Position numbers and translations under genes: made by a program. DNA of 64,000 bases, taken from Dokdonella_A sp044227025. GTDB lineage: Bacteria; Pseudomonadota; Gammaproteobacteria; Xanthomonadales; Rhodanobacteraceae. Below, one piece after another: positions 17,853-25,725 of this stretch; within the stretch, counting starts at the first letter, position 1; each line of letters opens with the position of its first letter. The DNA is taken from the NCBI RefSeq assembly GCF_044227025.1, contig NZ_JBGAFX010000001.1, positions 496,001 to 560,000 of the forward strand. Direction: 5' to 3'. The notes under the pieces were generated by a model. The model saw nothing but the letters and a program-made list of their open reading frames with translations. It had not been told where the DNA came from and did not search any database.

Positions 17853-17874
17853 AAATGAGAACCACGTCACATTT
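17853..17874. promoter_or_regulatory. CRP/Clp-like binding site
   Basis: The half-sites AAATGAGA and TCACATTT are separated by six bases (ACCACG). The site agrees with 17 of 22 positions of the E. coli CRP consensus, with one mismatch inside the two TGTGA cores. It lies about 116 bp before the pilin-like start codon, a plausible activator position, and about 160 bp before the -35 box of the divergent XRE operon. The 336-bp intergenic region otherwise holds the XRE promoter and operators; no gene is seen. Confidence 0.6.
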
Positions 17875-18001
17875 GAGGCAACTAGTGACAAGCGCCGCCG
17901 GCGTCGCCCGCGTTTGTCGAAACATTGCAGGTCCGAGCGCGGCGATTGGCGTTCCAGCCCAATTTCCGCGGGCAGGATGTCCGTGCACGCGCACTTGGCG
18001 T

Positions 18002-18019
18002 TGTCAAGGACGCTTGACA
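18002..18019. promoter_or_regulatory. Operator 1 of the XRE operon
   Basis: TGTCAAGGACGCTTGACA is an 18-bp palindrome with 7-bp perfect arms. It covers the -35 box (18014-18019). Together with operator 2 it brackets the promoter; centres are 44 bp apart, about four helical turns. Confidence 0.65.
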
Positions 18020-18042
18020 TCACCACGGCCCCAGCCGACAAT
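18014..18042 (+). promoter_or_regulatory. Sigma-70 promoter of the XRE-hydrolase-natAB operon
   Basis: TTGACA (18014-18019), a 17-base spacer and GACAAT (18037-18042). This is the best sigma-70 match seen in the window. Transcription would begin near 18049, inside operator 2, giving a 5' leader of about 25 bases before the ATG at 18074. Confidence 0.75.
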
Positions 18043-18045
18043 GCC

Positions 18046-18063
18046 TGTCAAGTAGACTTTACA
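18046..18063. promoter_or_regulatory. Operator 2 of the XRE operon
   Basis: TGTCAAGTAGACTTTACA is an 18-bp imperfect palindrome (arms TGTCAAGT / ACTTTACA, one mismatch). It covers the expected transcription start. It shares TGTCAAG and spacing with operator 1, so the same dimeric repressor could bind both. The XRE protein encoded by the second gene is the obvious candidate. Confidence 0.65.
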
Positions 18064-18073
18064 GGCGCGGGTG

Positions 18074-18472
18074 ATGTGGCGGGAATTCTTCTGTGCCGGC
18101 ACGAACCGGCGCTATTGGTGGTCGTCCGCGGCGCTGATGGTGGTCTACGTCGGCGCGATCCTGTTCAGCGTGAAGTTCGGCAAGACCATCTCGGCGCCGT
18201 TGCCGCATATCGCGGTGGCGCTTGCGCCGGTGCCGCCGGTGATCGGGTTCGTCGCGCTCGAATTCGCGCGCATCCGCGCCACCGATGAGCTGCGCCAGCG
18301 CATCGAGCTGGAAGCAGCGACGCTGGCGCTGGCACTCGGCATTCCGCTGCTGCTCGCGCTCGGCTTGCTCGACGACGCCGGCATCGCCCACCCTGGTGCG
18401 CTGACGGCGCCGTTGCTGTTGGTCGTCGTCTACGTGCTGGCGCAGCTGTGGGCGCACTGGCGTTATCGATGA
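18074..18472 (+). CDS. Small integral membrane protein preceding an XRE regulator
   Basis: 132 aa with about four hydrophobic segments (WSSAALMVVYVGAILFSV, IAVALAPVPPVIGFVALEFA, LALALGIPLLLALGLL, ALTAPLLLVVVYVLAQLW) and a short basic/aromatic N-terminus. No catalytic motif is seen. ATG 18074 is preferred; a GTG directly before it (18071) is also possible. Its stop codon overlaps the XRE start by four bases (ATGA), so both are made together. Pairs of a small membrane protein and a short Cro-like regulator recur in bacteria; whether this one senses something for the regulator is unknown. Confidence 0.75.
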   Translation: MWREFFCAGTNRRYWWSSAALMVVYVGAILFSVKFGKTISAPLPHIAVALAPVPPVIGFVALEFARIRATDELRQRIELEAATLALALGIPLLLALGLLDDAGIAHPGALTAPLLLVVVYVLAQLWAHWRYR

Positions 18473-18663
18473 ACAATCGCGTGCGCGAGTTGCGTGAAGG
18501 CAAAAGTTGGTCGCAGGGCGAACTCGCCGAGCGGCTCGGCGTCTCGCGGCAAACCGTCAACGCGATCGAAACCGGCAAGTACGATCCGAGCCTCCCGCTC
18601 GCATTCCGAATCGCAAAACTGTTCAGAAAACCAATCGAAGACCTGTTCGATCCCGGAGAGTGA
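18469..18663 (+). CDS. XRE-family transcriptional regulator, 64 aa
   Basis: A single Cro/C1-type helix-turn-helix domain: MNNRVRELREGKSWSQGELAERLGVSRQTVNAIETGKYDPSLPLAFRIAKLF. The recognition helix region is VSRQTVNAIE, and the protein stops shortly after the fifth helix (EDLFDPGE). This size and sequence are typical of the short YozG-like repressors. It overlaps the membrane-protein gene by four bases and is two bases from the hydrolase gene. Two matching palindromes bracket the operon promoter, so autorepression of the five-gene unit is likely. That is inferred, not shown. Confidence 0.9.
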   Translation: MNNRVRELREGKSWSQGELAERLGVSRQTVNAIETGKYDPSLPLAFRIAKLFRKPIEDLFDPGE

Positions 18664-18665
18664 AG

Positions 18666-20210
18666 ATGGACAAGCGCACGCAGTTCCGCCTCGTGCTCGT
18701 GTTGGCGACGGCGGCTGCCCTGGGATTCGCCTATCTGCGCAAAGCGCAGGTCGAAAGCGCGTCCGAGCCCCCGACGAGCGCGTCCGCACCCACGCGCGCG
18801 ACCGATGGCAGTCTTCATTACGGCGCGCTCGTGTTCAAACCATGCGAACTGGCCGCGCCGCAAACCGGCGCGACAACCTCGGCCTACTGCGCACCGTTCC
18901 GGGTCCCTGAAAACTGGGACGCGCCGGATGGCCGCAGCATCGATCTCAAACTCGCCCTGCTCGCCAGTACCGCGGCAGCGCCGCCTGCCGATCCCGTCGT
19001 GCTCATCGCTGGTGGCCCGGGCCAGGCCGCCACCGAAGCCTGGCCGCAGCAGGCAGCCGCGTTCGCGCCAATGCGCGACAAGCGCAACCTGATCCTGCTC
19101 GACCAGCGCGGCACCGGCGGCTCGAATGCGCTGACCTGCGCGCGCAGCGAGGACGAGTCGGACTGGGCCAACGATCCCGAGCGCGTGCGTGCGCAGACCA
19201 GGGCCTGCCTCGAGAAGGTTTCCGCACACGCCGATCCCCGCTTCTACACGACGACGATGGCGCTGCGCGATCTCGAAGCCCTGCGCGCCGCGCTCGGCAA
19301 GCCGCGCTTCAACCTTGTCGGTACGTCCTACGGTACGCGCGTTGCGCAGCAATACGCCAAGACCTACCCCGATGCCGTGCGCAGCGTGATCCTCGACAGC
19401 GCCGTGCCGAACGACAACGCACTCGGCTCCGACTTCGCCGTCAACCTCGACGCTGCACTCAAGGCGCAGTTCGCGGTCTGCGCTGCCGACGCGACCTGCG
19501 CGAAGGCGTTCGGCGCGCCGTGGGCCAACCTCGAAAAACTGCGTGCCCGTCTGCGCGACAAACCGGTCGAAGTCAGCTATCGCGACCCGGTCGACAACGC
19601 GCAAAAGACGATGCGCGTGGACGCCGGCATGCTTGCCGCGCTCGCGCGCATGTACGCCTACATGCCCGAAACCGGCGCGCTGCTGCCACTGGCGATCTCG
19701 CGCGCCGTTGCCGGCGACTACGCGCCTCTCGCCGGGCAGGCGAAGATGCTCGGTCAGCAGATGAAGAGCCTGGCCGACAACGCGATGCAGCTGTCGGTGA
19801 TCTGCAGCGAAGACGCCGATCGTCTCGTGCCGAACCCGGCAGATGCGGACACGCTGCTCGGTGCGCATTTCGTCGATGTGCTGAAGGCGCAATGCGCGAT
19901 CTGGCCACACGGGGCGCGCCCGGCCGACTTCAATGCTCCGCTCACGGGTGACCTGCCGGTGCTCATCCTCGGCGGCGAGTTCGATCCGGTCACACCTCCG
20001 CGCTATGCCGAAGCGATCGCGAAGACGCTGCCCAGGGGCCGCGTGCTCATCGCCAAGGGCCAGGGCCACAGCGTGCTCGGCCGCGGCTGCTTGCCGAAGC
20101 TTGCGGCGCGCTTCGTCGAGACGCGCGACGCGCTCGCGCTCGACGCCGCTTGCGTCGGGAATTTCTCGCCGATCCCGGCGTTCATCGACTTCAGCGGAGC
20201 CGCGCCATGA
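18666..20210 (+). CDS. Exported alpha/beta-hydrolase (tripeptidyl aminopeptidase/TAP-like)
   Basis: 514 aa. An N-terminal hydrophobic segment (FRLVLVLATAAALGFAYL) is an uncleaved anchor or signal sequence. The hydrolase core shows the oxyanion block VVLIAGGPGQAA, LLDQRGTGGSN, and the nucleophile elbow VGTSYGTRVAQQYA (GxSxG). The C-terminal TAP-like region holds LILGGEFDPVTPP (acid) and GQGHSVLGRGCLP (His). This order is that of proline iminopeptidase/TAP-type serine peptidases that act in the periplasm or outside. GGAGAG precedes the ATG. The gene overlaps natA by four bases, linking a hydrolase to an ABC exporter. Confidence 0.88.
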   Translation: MDKRTQFRLVLVLATAAALGFAYLRKAQVESASEPPTSASAPTRATDGSLHYGALVFKPCELAAPQTGATTSAYCAPFRVPENWDAPDGRSIDLKLALLASTAAAPPADPVVLIAGGPGQAATEAWPQQAAAFAPMRDKRNLILLDQRGTGGSNALTCARSEDESDWANDPERVRAQTRACLEKVSAHADPRFYTTTMALRDLEALRAALGKPRFNLVGTSYGTRVAQQYAKTYPDAVRSVILDSAVPNDNALGSDFAVNLDAALKAQFAVCAADATCAKAFGAPWANLEKLRARLRDKPVEVSYRDPVDNAQKTMRVDAGMLAALARMYAYMPETGALLPLAISRAVAGDYAPLAGQAKMLGQQMKSLADNAMQLSVICSEDADRLVPNPADADTLLGAHFVDVLKAQCAIWPHGARPADFNAPLTGDLPVLILGGEFDPVTPPRYAEAIAKTLPRGRVLIAKGQGHSVLGRGCLPKLAARFVETRDALALDAACVGNFSPIPAFIDFSGAAP

Positions 20211-20941
20211 TCGAGGTCACCGACCTGCACAAGCAATTCGGCAGCGTGCGCGCCGTCGACAACGTCTCCTTCACCGCGCGCGACGGCGAAATCACCGGCC
20301 TGCTCGGCCCCAACGGTGCCGGCAAGACGACCACGCTGCGCATGCTCTACACGCTCATGCGTCCCGACCGCGGCAGCGTGCGCGTGGACGGTATCGATGC
20401 AGCCGCGGATCCGCTCGCAGTACGTCGGCGCCTCGGCGTGCTGCCGGATGCGCGCGGCCTGTACAAGCGCCTGTCGGCGCGCGAGAACATCGACTACTTT
20501 GGCCGCCTGCAGGGCCTCGACGCGGCCACCCGCGCCCGACGCATCGCGCAATTGTCCGATGCGCTCGACATGCGCGACATCCTCGAACGCCGCACCGAGG
20601 GCTTTTCGCAGGGCCAGCGCGTCAAGACCGCGATCGCGCGCGCACTCGTCCACGAGCCGAAGAACATCATCCTCGACGAACCGACCAACGGCCTCGACGT
20701 GATGGCGACGCGCGCCATGCGTGCCTTCATGCAGAAACTCAAGGCAGAGGGGCATTGCGTGCTGTTCTCCAGCCACATCATGCAGGAGGTCGGCGCGCTG
20801 TGCGACCGCATCGTGGTGATCGCGCGTGGCCGCGTCGTGGCCGACGAATCACCCGAAGCGCTGCGTGCGCAGACCGGCGCGGCGACCCTGGAGGACGCGT
20901 TCGTGAAGATCATCGGCTCGGAAGAAGGACTCGCCGCATGA
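20207..20941 (+). CDS. natA: ABC transporter ATPase NatA
   Basis: 244 aa. Walker A is LGPNGAGKTTTLRML, Walker B is IILDEPTNGLD, and the H-loop is in LFSSHIMQEV. The signature is FSQGQRVK rather than LSGGQ, a hallmark of the NatA subfamily. NatAB was described in Bacillus as a sodium exporter; in proteobacteria the substrate is not established. The ATG overlaps the hydrolase stop codon (ATGA). It works with the permease NatB, encoded 49 bases downstream. Confidence 0.9.
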   Translation: MIEVTDLHKQFGSVRAVDNVSFTARDGEITGLLGPNGAGKTTTLRMLYTLMRPDRGSVRVDGIDAAADPLAVRRRLGVLPDARGLYKRLSARENIDYFGRLQGLDAATRARRIAQLSDALDMRDILERRTEGFSQGQRVKTAIARALVHEPKNIILDEPTNGLDVMATRAMRAFMQKLKAEGHCVLFSSHIMQEVGALCDRIVVIARGRVVADESPEALRAQTGAATLEDAFVKIIGSEEGLAA

Positions 20942-20990
20942 GTGCTGGTCGTGCCTTCAAGCCCTCCCTGGGAAAAACGCGAGTTCCGTC

Positions 20991-22166
20991 ATGAAAGCGA
21001 CCCTCATCGTGTTCTGGAAGGAAGTGCGCGAAAACCTGCGCGACCGCCGCACCGTGATCAACACGTTGGTGACCGGGCCGCTGATGGCGCCGCTGATGTT
21101 TGCGTTGATCATCAACGCGTCGATCTCGCGCGAGCTGGCCAAGGCCGAACAGCCGCTGCCGGTGCCGGTCGTCGGCGCCGCGCATGCGCCGAATCTGATT
21201 GCCGCGCTGCGCCGCTCTGGCGTCGAGATCAAGAACGCGCCGGCCGACCCCGAGCGCGCCGTGCGCGAGCAGGACGTCGACCTCGTGCTGCGCATTCCGG
21301 ACGACTATGCGAAGTCGTGGTCGGCCGGCGAACCGGCGCAGGTCGAGATCGTCTACGATGAATCGCAGCGTGACGCGCAAGGCCCGGTCGCGCGCCTGCG
21401 CGGCATGCTGAACGCGTACTCGCAGGCGAATGGCGCCTTGCGTCTCGTCGCGCGTGGCGTCTCGCCGAACGTGGTGCGCCCCGTCGTCGTCGCCGAGCGC
21501 GACCAGTCCACCGCGCAGGCGCGCGGTGGCGGCCTGTTCGGCATGCTGCCTTACTTCTTCATTCTCGGCGTGTTCATCGGCGGCATGGCGCTCGCGATCG
21601 ACACCACGGCCGGCGAGCGCGAGCGGCAATCGCTGGAACCGCTGCTGGTCAATCCGGTGCGGCGGGGCGCGCTGCTCGCCGGCAAGCTCGGCGCGACGAG
21701 CGCATTCGCGTTCACTTCGCTGGTGCTCGGCATCGTCGCGTTCTCGATCGCCGGACAGTTCCTGCCGACCGACAAGCTCGGCATCAGCCTGCAGCTCGGC
21801 GTGCATTTCGCGCTGTCCACGCTGCTCGTGATGCTGCCGCTGGTGGTTCTTCTCGGCTGCCTGCAGACGCTCGCCGCGGCGTTCGCGAAGAGCTTCCGCG
21901 AGGCGCAGACCTATCTTTCGCTGCTCATGTTCGTGCCCGCGGTGCCGACCATGCTGATGTCGCTGTACCCGGTGAAGACGCAGGACTGGATGTACGCGGT
22001 ACCGTTGATGGGACAGCACGTGACGATCCTGCGCCTGCTGCGCGGTGATTCGATCCTGCCGTCGCAGTTCGCGATGTGCATCGCCGCCACGACCGTCGCA
22101 GCGATCGTGGCCGCGCTGGTCACGGCCTGGGTGTACCGCAGCGAGCGGCTCGCGATCTCCGCCTGA
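20991..22166 (+). CDS. natB: ABC transporter permease NatB
   Basis: 391 aa inner-membrane protein. After TM1 (TLVTGPLMAPLMFALIINA) comes a large extracytoplasmic domain of about 160 residues with VPVVGAAHAPNL and AQVEIVYDESQRDAQGPVARL, then the conserved GMLPYFFILGVFIGGMALAIDTTAGERERQSLEPLLVNPV block and further membrane segments ending LVTAWVYRSERL. This is the NatB/ABC-2 layout. It is the last gene of the XRE-controlled operon. The 154 bases after it hold no clear gene. Confidence 0.9.
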   Translation: MKATLIVFWKEVRENLRDRRTVINTLVTGPLMAPLMFALIINASISRELAKAEQPLPVPVVGAAHAPNLIAALRRSGVEIKNAPADPERAVREQDVDLVLRIPDDYAKSWSAGEPAQVEIVYDESQRDAQGPVARLRGMLNAYSQANGALRLVARGVSPNVVRPVVVAERDQSTAQARGGGLFGMLPYFFILGVFIGGMALAIDTTAGERERQSLEPLLVNPVRRGALLAGKLGATSAFAFTSLVLGIVAFSIAGQFLPTDKLGISLQLGVHFALSTLLVMLPLVVLLGCLQTLAAAFAKSFREAQTYLSLLMFVPAVPTMLMSLYPVKTQDWMYAVPLMGQHVTILRLLRGDSILPSQFAMCIAATTVAAIVAALVTAWVYRSERLAISA

Positions 22167-22320
22167 GAGGGCATGCAAACCCGCACCTGGTACAACCAGG
22201 CGACCATCGATGCCGGTAACCGCGGCCGCTGTAACCGCCACCGGTGCCACCGTGCCGTTCACGATCGACGGAGTCCTTGTCGCAGACCTCTCCCCCAAGG
22301 AGGTGTACGGCGCTTTCGAG

Positions 22321-23430
22321 TCAGAACAACTCGCCCTGCGGGGACGCCGCGCGTGGCGGCGTGAAGCGGGTCGTGTCCAACCCGAGTTCGCGCACCGAGT
22401 TGATGCCGTGGCGGCGGCAGGCGAGGCGGAAGCGCTGGCGGATCAGTTCGGCGAACTCGCCCTCGCCGCGCATGCGCGCACCGAAACGCGCGTCGTTGTC
22501 CTTTCCGCCGCGCATCTGGCGGATCAGGCTCATCACGTGCTCGGCGCGCTCGGGCACGTTCAGCGCGAGCCATTCCTTGAACAGGTCCTTGAGTTCGTAC
22601 GGCAGGCGCAGCACGGTGTAGCCCGCATGCGTGGCGCCGGCGCCGGCGGCTCGTTCGAGGATCTGCTCGATCCAGCGGTCGGTCACCATCGGGATGATCG
22701 GCGCGACCATCACGCCGCAGGGCACGCCCGCGGCATTCAGCGCGGCGACCGCTTCGAGACGGCGGTGCGGCGCGCTCGCGCGCGATTCGAGCGTGCTCGA
22801 CAGGCGGTTGTCGAGCGAGGTCACCGAAACGAAGGCATGAACCAGCTGTGCCTTCGCCATCGGCACGAGCAGGTCGAGGTCGCGCTCGATCAGCGCGTTC
22901 TTCGTGATGATCGTGCACGGATGGTTGTGCTCGGCCAGCACTTCGAGGATCGAGCGCGTGATGCGGTAACGCCTTTCGATCGGCTGGTACGGATCGGTGT
23001 TCGCGCCGAGGTTGATCGGCGAGCAGACATAGCCGCGCTTGCCGAGCTCCGTGCGCAGCAATTCGGCCGCATTCGTCTTCGCGAACAGTTTCGTCTCGAA
23101 GTCGATTCCGGCGGAGAGATTGAGATATGCATGCGACGGTCGCGCGTAACAGTAGACGCAACCGTGCTCGCAGCCGCGATACGGATTGATCGACTGCTCG
23201 AAGCGGATGTCGGGCGAATCGTTGCGGCTGATGATCGTGCGTGCGCGTTCTTCGGTCACCTGCGTGGCGGGTCGCGACGCCGGCTCGCCGTCGTGATGCC
23301 AGCCATCGTCCTCGCGTGTTTTCGCCAGCGATTCGAAGCGGCCTTCGGGATTGGACGCGGCGCCGCGGCCCTTGATCCGCGCAGGCGCGTCGAGGCGAAG
23401 CGGATCGGGTGGCGGCGCAGTCGATTTCAT
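22321..23430 (-). CDS. PA0069-family radical SAM protein (SplB-like)
   Basis: 369 aa. The iron-sulfur motif is CEHGCVYCY (C-x3-C-x2-C) in NPYRGCEHGCVYCYARPSHAYL, the form shared by spore photoproduct lyase-like radical SAM proteins. Further family blocks are LGANTDPYQPIERRYRITRSILEVL, ITKNALIERDLDLL, SVTSLDNRLSSTLESRASAPHRRL and IPMVTDRWIE. The N-terminal GRGAASNPEGRFE segment is also typical of the PA0069 group. The true reaction of this group is unknown. The ATG is at 23430. The gene faces natB and diverges from a small secreted protein gene. Confidence 0.92.
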   Translation of the reverse strand: MKSTAPPPDPLRLDAPARIKGRGAASNPEGRFESLAKTREDDGWHHDGEPASRPATQVTEERARTIISRNDSPDIRFEQSINPYRGCEHGCVYCYARPSHAYLNLSAGIDFETKLFAKTNAAELLRTELGKRGYVCSPINLGANTDPYQPIERRYRITRSILEVLAEHNHPCTIITKNALIERDLDLLVPMAKAQLVHAFVSVTSLDNRLSSTLESRASAPHRRLEAVAALNAAGVPCGVMVAPIIPMVTDRWIEQILERAAGAGATHAGYTVLRLPYELKDLFKEWLALNVPERAEHVMSLIRQMRGGKDNDARFGARMRGEGEFAELIRQRFRLACRRHGINSVRELGLDTTRFTPPRAASPQGELF

Positions 23431-23551
23431 CGCGGCATTGTGCGCCGCTGCGTCTCAATCGGCGCGACCGCGGGTGGGACGGCGGCCGGTGCACAATATC
23501 CGCAACGCACCGGTGCGATCATGCGGCCGGGGATCTTCGGGGGGATGTGTC

Positions 23552-23866
23552 ATGCGCGGGCGGATTGCGATGGCGGCGGCGCTGATGGCGTTCGGCGGCG
23601 GGTTGCAGGCGCAGAGCGTCATGTTCGGCAAGCGCCTGATCGGCAAGGGCGACCAGGTGACGCTGGTGCGCGAGGCGGCGGGCATGCCCGACAAGCTCGA
23701 CCGCATCGAAGGCGACGACAGCACGCCGGCGATGGAGATCTGGACCTACACGCGCGACCAGCGCGAGGTCACCGTCTGGATCGTTGCCGGCAAGGTCGTG
23801 AAGGTCGCCGAAAAGGCCTTGCCCGCGCCCGGCAGGGGTGCCACGAGCGGCGTCGCGACGGGCTGA
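23552..23866 (+). CDS. Small secreted hypothetical protein, 104 aa
   Basis: A signal peptide (MRGRIAMAAALMAFGGGLQAQ) is followed by a domain reading FGKRLIGKGDQVTLVREAAGMPDKLDRIEGDDSTPAMEIWTYTRDQREVTVWIVAGKVVKVAEK. The pattern G-x-P-x-x-x-D-x-x-x-G ... E-x-W-x-Y ... V-x-x-x-x-G-x-V resembles the SmpA/BamE-like small periplasmic fold and DUF2845-type proteins. I infer a periplasmic location and no enzymatic role. The start is after GGGGGATGTGTC. A weak hairpin (23871-23893, GCCACGC/GCGTGGC) lies just after the stop codon. Confidence 0.75.
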   Translation: MRGRIAMAAALMAFGGGLQAQSVMFGKRLIGKGDQVTLVREAAGMPDKLDRIEGDDSTPAMEIWTYTRDQREVTVWIVAGKVVKVAEKALPAPGRGATSGVATG

Positions 23867-23897
23867 ACCCGCCACGCGCTCGCACGGCGTGGCCTGA

Positions 23898-24431
23898 TCA
23901 CCGCGCGGCGTCACCGGCGCTGTCGAATCCCGATCCTGCGAGCCTGCCCTGCTTGCCGAGATCGGTCGGCTCCTCGCTGAGCATGCCGCGCGCGAAATCG
24001 AGCGCGCGCGCCACGAAGTTGCCGGCCGCTTCCCAATAGGCCGCATCGCGCACGCGGACCCGCAGCACCACCAGATTCGGATCGTCCTTCCCGTCCGGAA
24101 AGAAGATCTTCTGCGGCATCGACCAGAGTTCCTCGATCGTGGCCCGGTCGCGATCGACGCGAGCCCTGCCGCGCACCGAAACAAAGCGTTGCGCGTGCGG
24201 ATCGGCGTAGGCGAGGTTGACGTCGGCATCGTCGGCGACCTCGTCGATCTTGCGGCTGTCCGCCGCGGTGAAGAACACCAGTTCGCCATTGCCGTCGAAC
24301 GCGAGCGTCTGCAGGGGTCGGCTCACCATCGACCCGTCCGCGGCGTGGGTCGTCAGCATCGCGGTTTCGATGCCGTCGAGGAGTTCGCCCAGTCTGCGCA
24401 GATCTTCAGTGGCCTGGATCGCGATCTTCAT
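23898..24431 (-). CDS. Pyridoxamine 5'-phosphate oxidase-like general stress protein
   Basis: 177 aa split-barrel flavin-type protein. MLTTHAADGSMVSRPLQTLAFDGNGELVFFTAADSRKIDEVADDADVNLAYAD matches the FMN-binding core of general stress protein 26-like proteins (the pattern SRPL-x-x-x-x-x-x-x-x-x-L-W/V-F-F-T). WEAAGNFVARALDFARGMLSEEPTDLG corresponds to the family C-terminus. Such proteins bind flavin or F420 and are linked to stress; a specific substrate is not known. A GGAG lies upstream of the ATG at 24431. The gene is downstream of, and divergent in phase from, the ada gene on the same strand. Confidence 0.88.
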   Translation of the reverse strand: MKIAIQATEDLRRLGELLDGIETAMLTTHAADGSMVSRPLQTLAFDGNGELVFFTAADSRKIDEVADDADVNLAYADPHAQRFVSVRGRARVDRDRATIEELWSMPQKIFFPDGKDDPNLVVLRVRVRDAAYWEAAGNFVARALDFARGMLSEEPTDLGKQGRLAGSGFDSAGDAAR

Positions 24432-24507
24432 CGGAGAGCTCCATCGAAACGGAGTGCCACCCTTTCACCCGCGGCGTTAACGCATGCTGAAACCGCCGCC
24501 GCGCGCG

Positions 24508-25575
24508 TCATCGACGACGCGTCGCGCTGCGCTCGACGTCGATGAGTGCACGCTTGCGCGGCAGTCCCCAGCGGTAGCCGCCGAGGCCGCCGTCACCGCG
24601 GAGCACGCGATGGCAAGGGACCAGCACGGCGATGCGGTTGCGCGCGCAGGCAGATGCCAGCGCGCGCGTCGCGCGCGGCGCGTCGATCGCCGCCGCGGCT
24701 TCGGCGTACGACACCACGGTGCCATATGGAATCGAACGCAGGTAGTTCCACACGCGCACCTGGAACGCGGTACCGCGCAGGTCGAGCGGCAGGTCGAGGT
24801 CGGGGGCGCGTCCCCCGAGGTGTTCGTTGAGCGCGTGCATCCACGCATCGAATGCGGACTGCGCCGCGGCGTCCATCGGTGCGAGGCGTGCGTGCGGGAA
24901 CTCGCCCGCGAGCAGCGCGAGCAGGGCCTCGCGGTCTTCGCCGAATTGCAGGAAGCAGATGCCGCGATCGGTCGCGCCGATGCAGGTGAGGCCGAGCGGC
25001 GTGTTGCCGGTCGCGTGCGAAATCGCGACGCCTTCGCCACCGCTGCGGTACTCGCGCGGGGTCATGCCGAGCGAGGCCGGCGCGCGTTCGTACAGGCCGC
25101 GGCTGGAGCCGAGGCCGGCGTCGTAGATCGCATCGGTGACCGAGGCGGAGTGGCGCAACGCGTGCCGCACGCGGCGCATGCGCACGCTCTCGATGTAGTC
25201 GCCGGGGGTGATCGTCAGGTAGCGCTTGAACAGTCGATTGAGCTGGAACGCATCGCGTTTGGCCGCCCGCGCCAGCGCGGCGCCGTCGGGCAACCGGTCC
25301 GGTTCCGCTTCGACCAGCCGGCACAGTCGCAGCAGCAGTGCGATTTCCGGATCGTCCTGCCAGTGTTCGAGCGGTCGACAACGCTTGCATGGACGCAGGC
25401 CGGCCGCGGCCGCCGCAGCGGGCTCATCGAAGAAACGCACGTTGTCGCGCAGCGGGCGGCGCGCCGCGCACGACGGCCGGCAATACACGCCGGTGCTCAG
25501 CACGCCATAGACGAAGCGCCGGTCCATCGACGCGTCGCGTTGCTGTACCGCTTGCCATCTGGATTCGTCGCGCAT
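24508..25575 (-). CDS. ada: Bifunctional Ada: methylphosphotriester and O6-methylguanine DNA methyltransferase / regulator
   Basis: 355 aa, E. coli Ada-like. The N-terminal zinc domain has Cys32, Cys36, Cys63 and Cys66 (VYCRPSC, RPCKRC); the first is the phosphotriester methyl acceptor. An AraC-type helix-turn-helix region follows (FQLNRLFKRYLTITPGDYIESVRMRRVRHAL). The C-terminal MGMT domain ends with VPCHRVLRGDGGLGGYRWGL; Cys321 is the acceptor for O6-methylguanine, the same number as in E. coli. The ATG at 25575 is supported by GGTGGAG upstream. Ada activates its own gene after methylation damage. It diverges from the GST gene (150-bp gap). Confidence 0.95.
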   Translation of the reverse strand: MRDESRWQAVQQRDASMDRRFVYGVLSTGVYCRPSCAARRPLRDNVRFFDEPAAAAAAGLRPCKRCRPLEHWQDDPEIALLLRLCRLVEAEPDRLPDGAALARAAKRDAFQLNRLFKRYLTITPGDYIESVRMRRVRHALRHSASVTDAIYDAGLGSSRGLYERAPASLGMTPREYRSGGEGVAISHATGNTPLGLTCIGATDRGICFLQFGEDREALLALLAGEFPHARLAPMDAAAQSAFDAWMHALNEHLGGRAPDLDLPLDLRGTAFQVRVWNYLRSIPYGTVVSYAEAAAAIDAPRATRALASACARNRIAVLVPCHRVLRGDGGLGGYRWGLPRKRALIDVERSATRRR

Positions 25576-25725
25576 CTCGATCTCCACCGGTTTCGATGGG
25601 GGCATCCTCGCGCCGGCGCAAGCGCCCGGCCATCCGCTTGCTGCGCGGCATATGCGGCGCAATCGGCGGATATCGCGCGATCGCGGCATCGCCCACGCTT
25701 GGCACACCCTTGGAGAGTGACGCCA

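Noticed and set aside
20942..20990. Possible start at the ATGAGTGCTGG overlapping the natA stop
   Set aside because: The frame is not that of NatB, which starts at 20991 with the conserved MKATLIVFWKEVREN opening.
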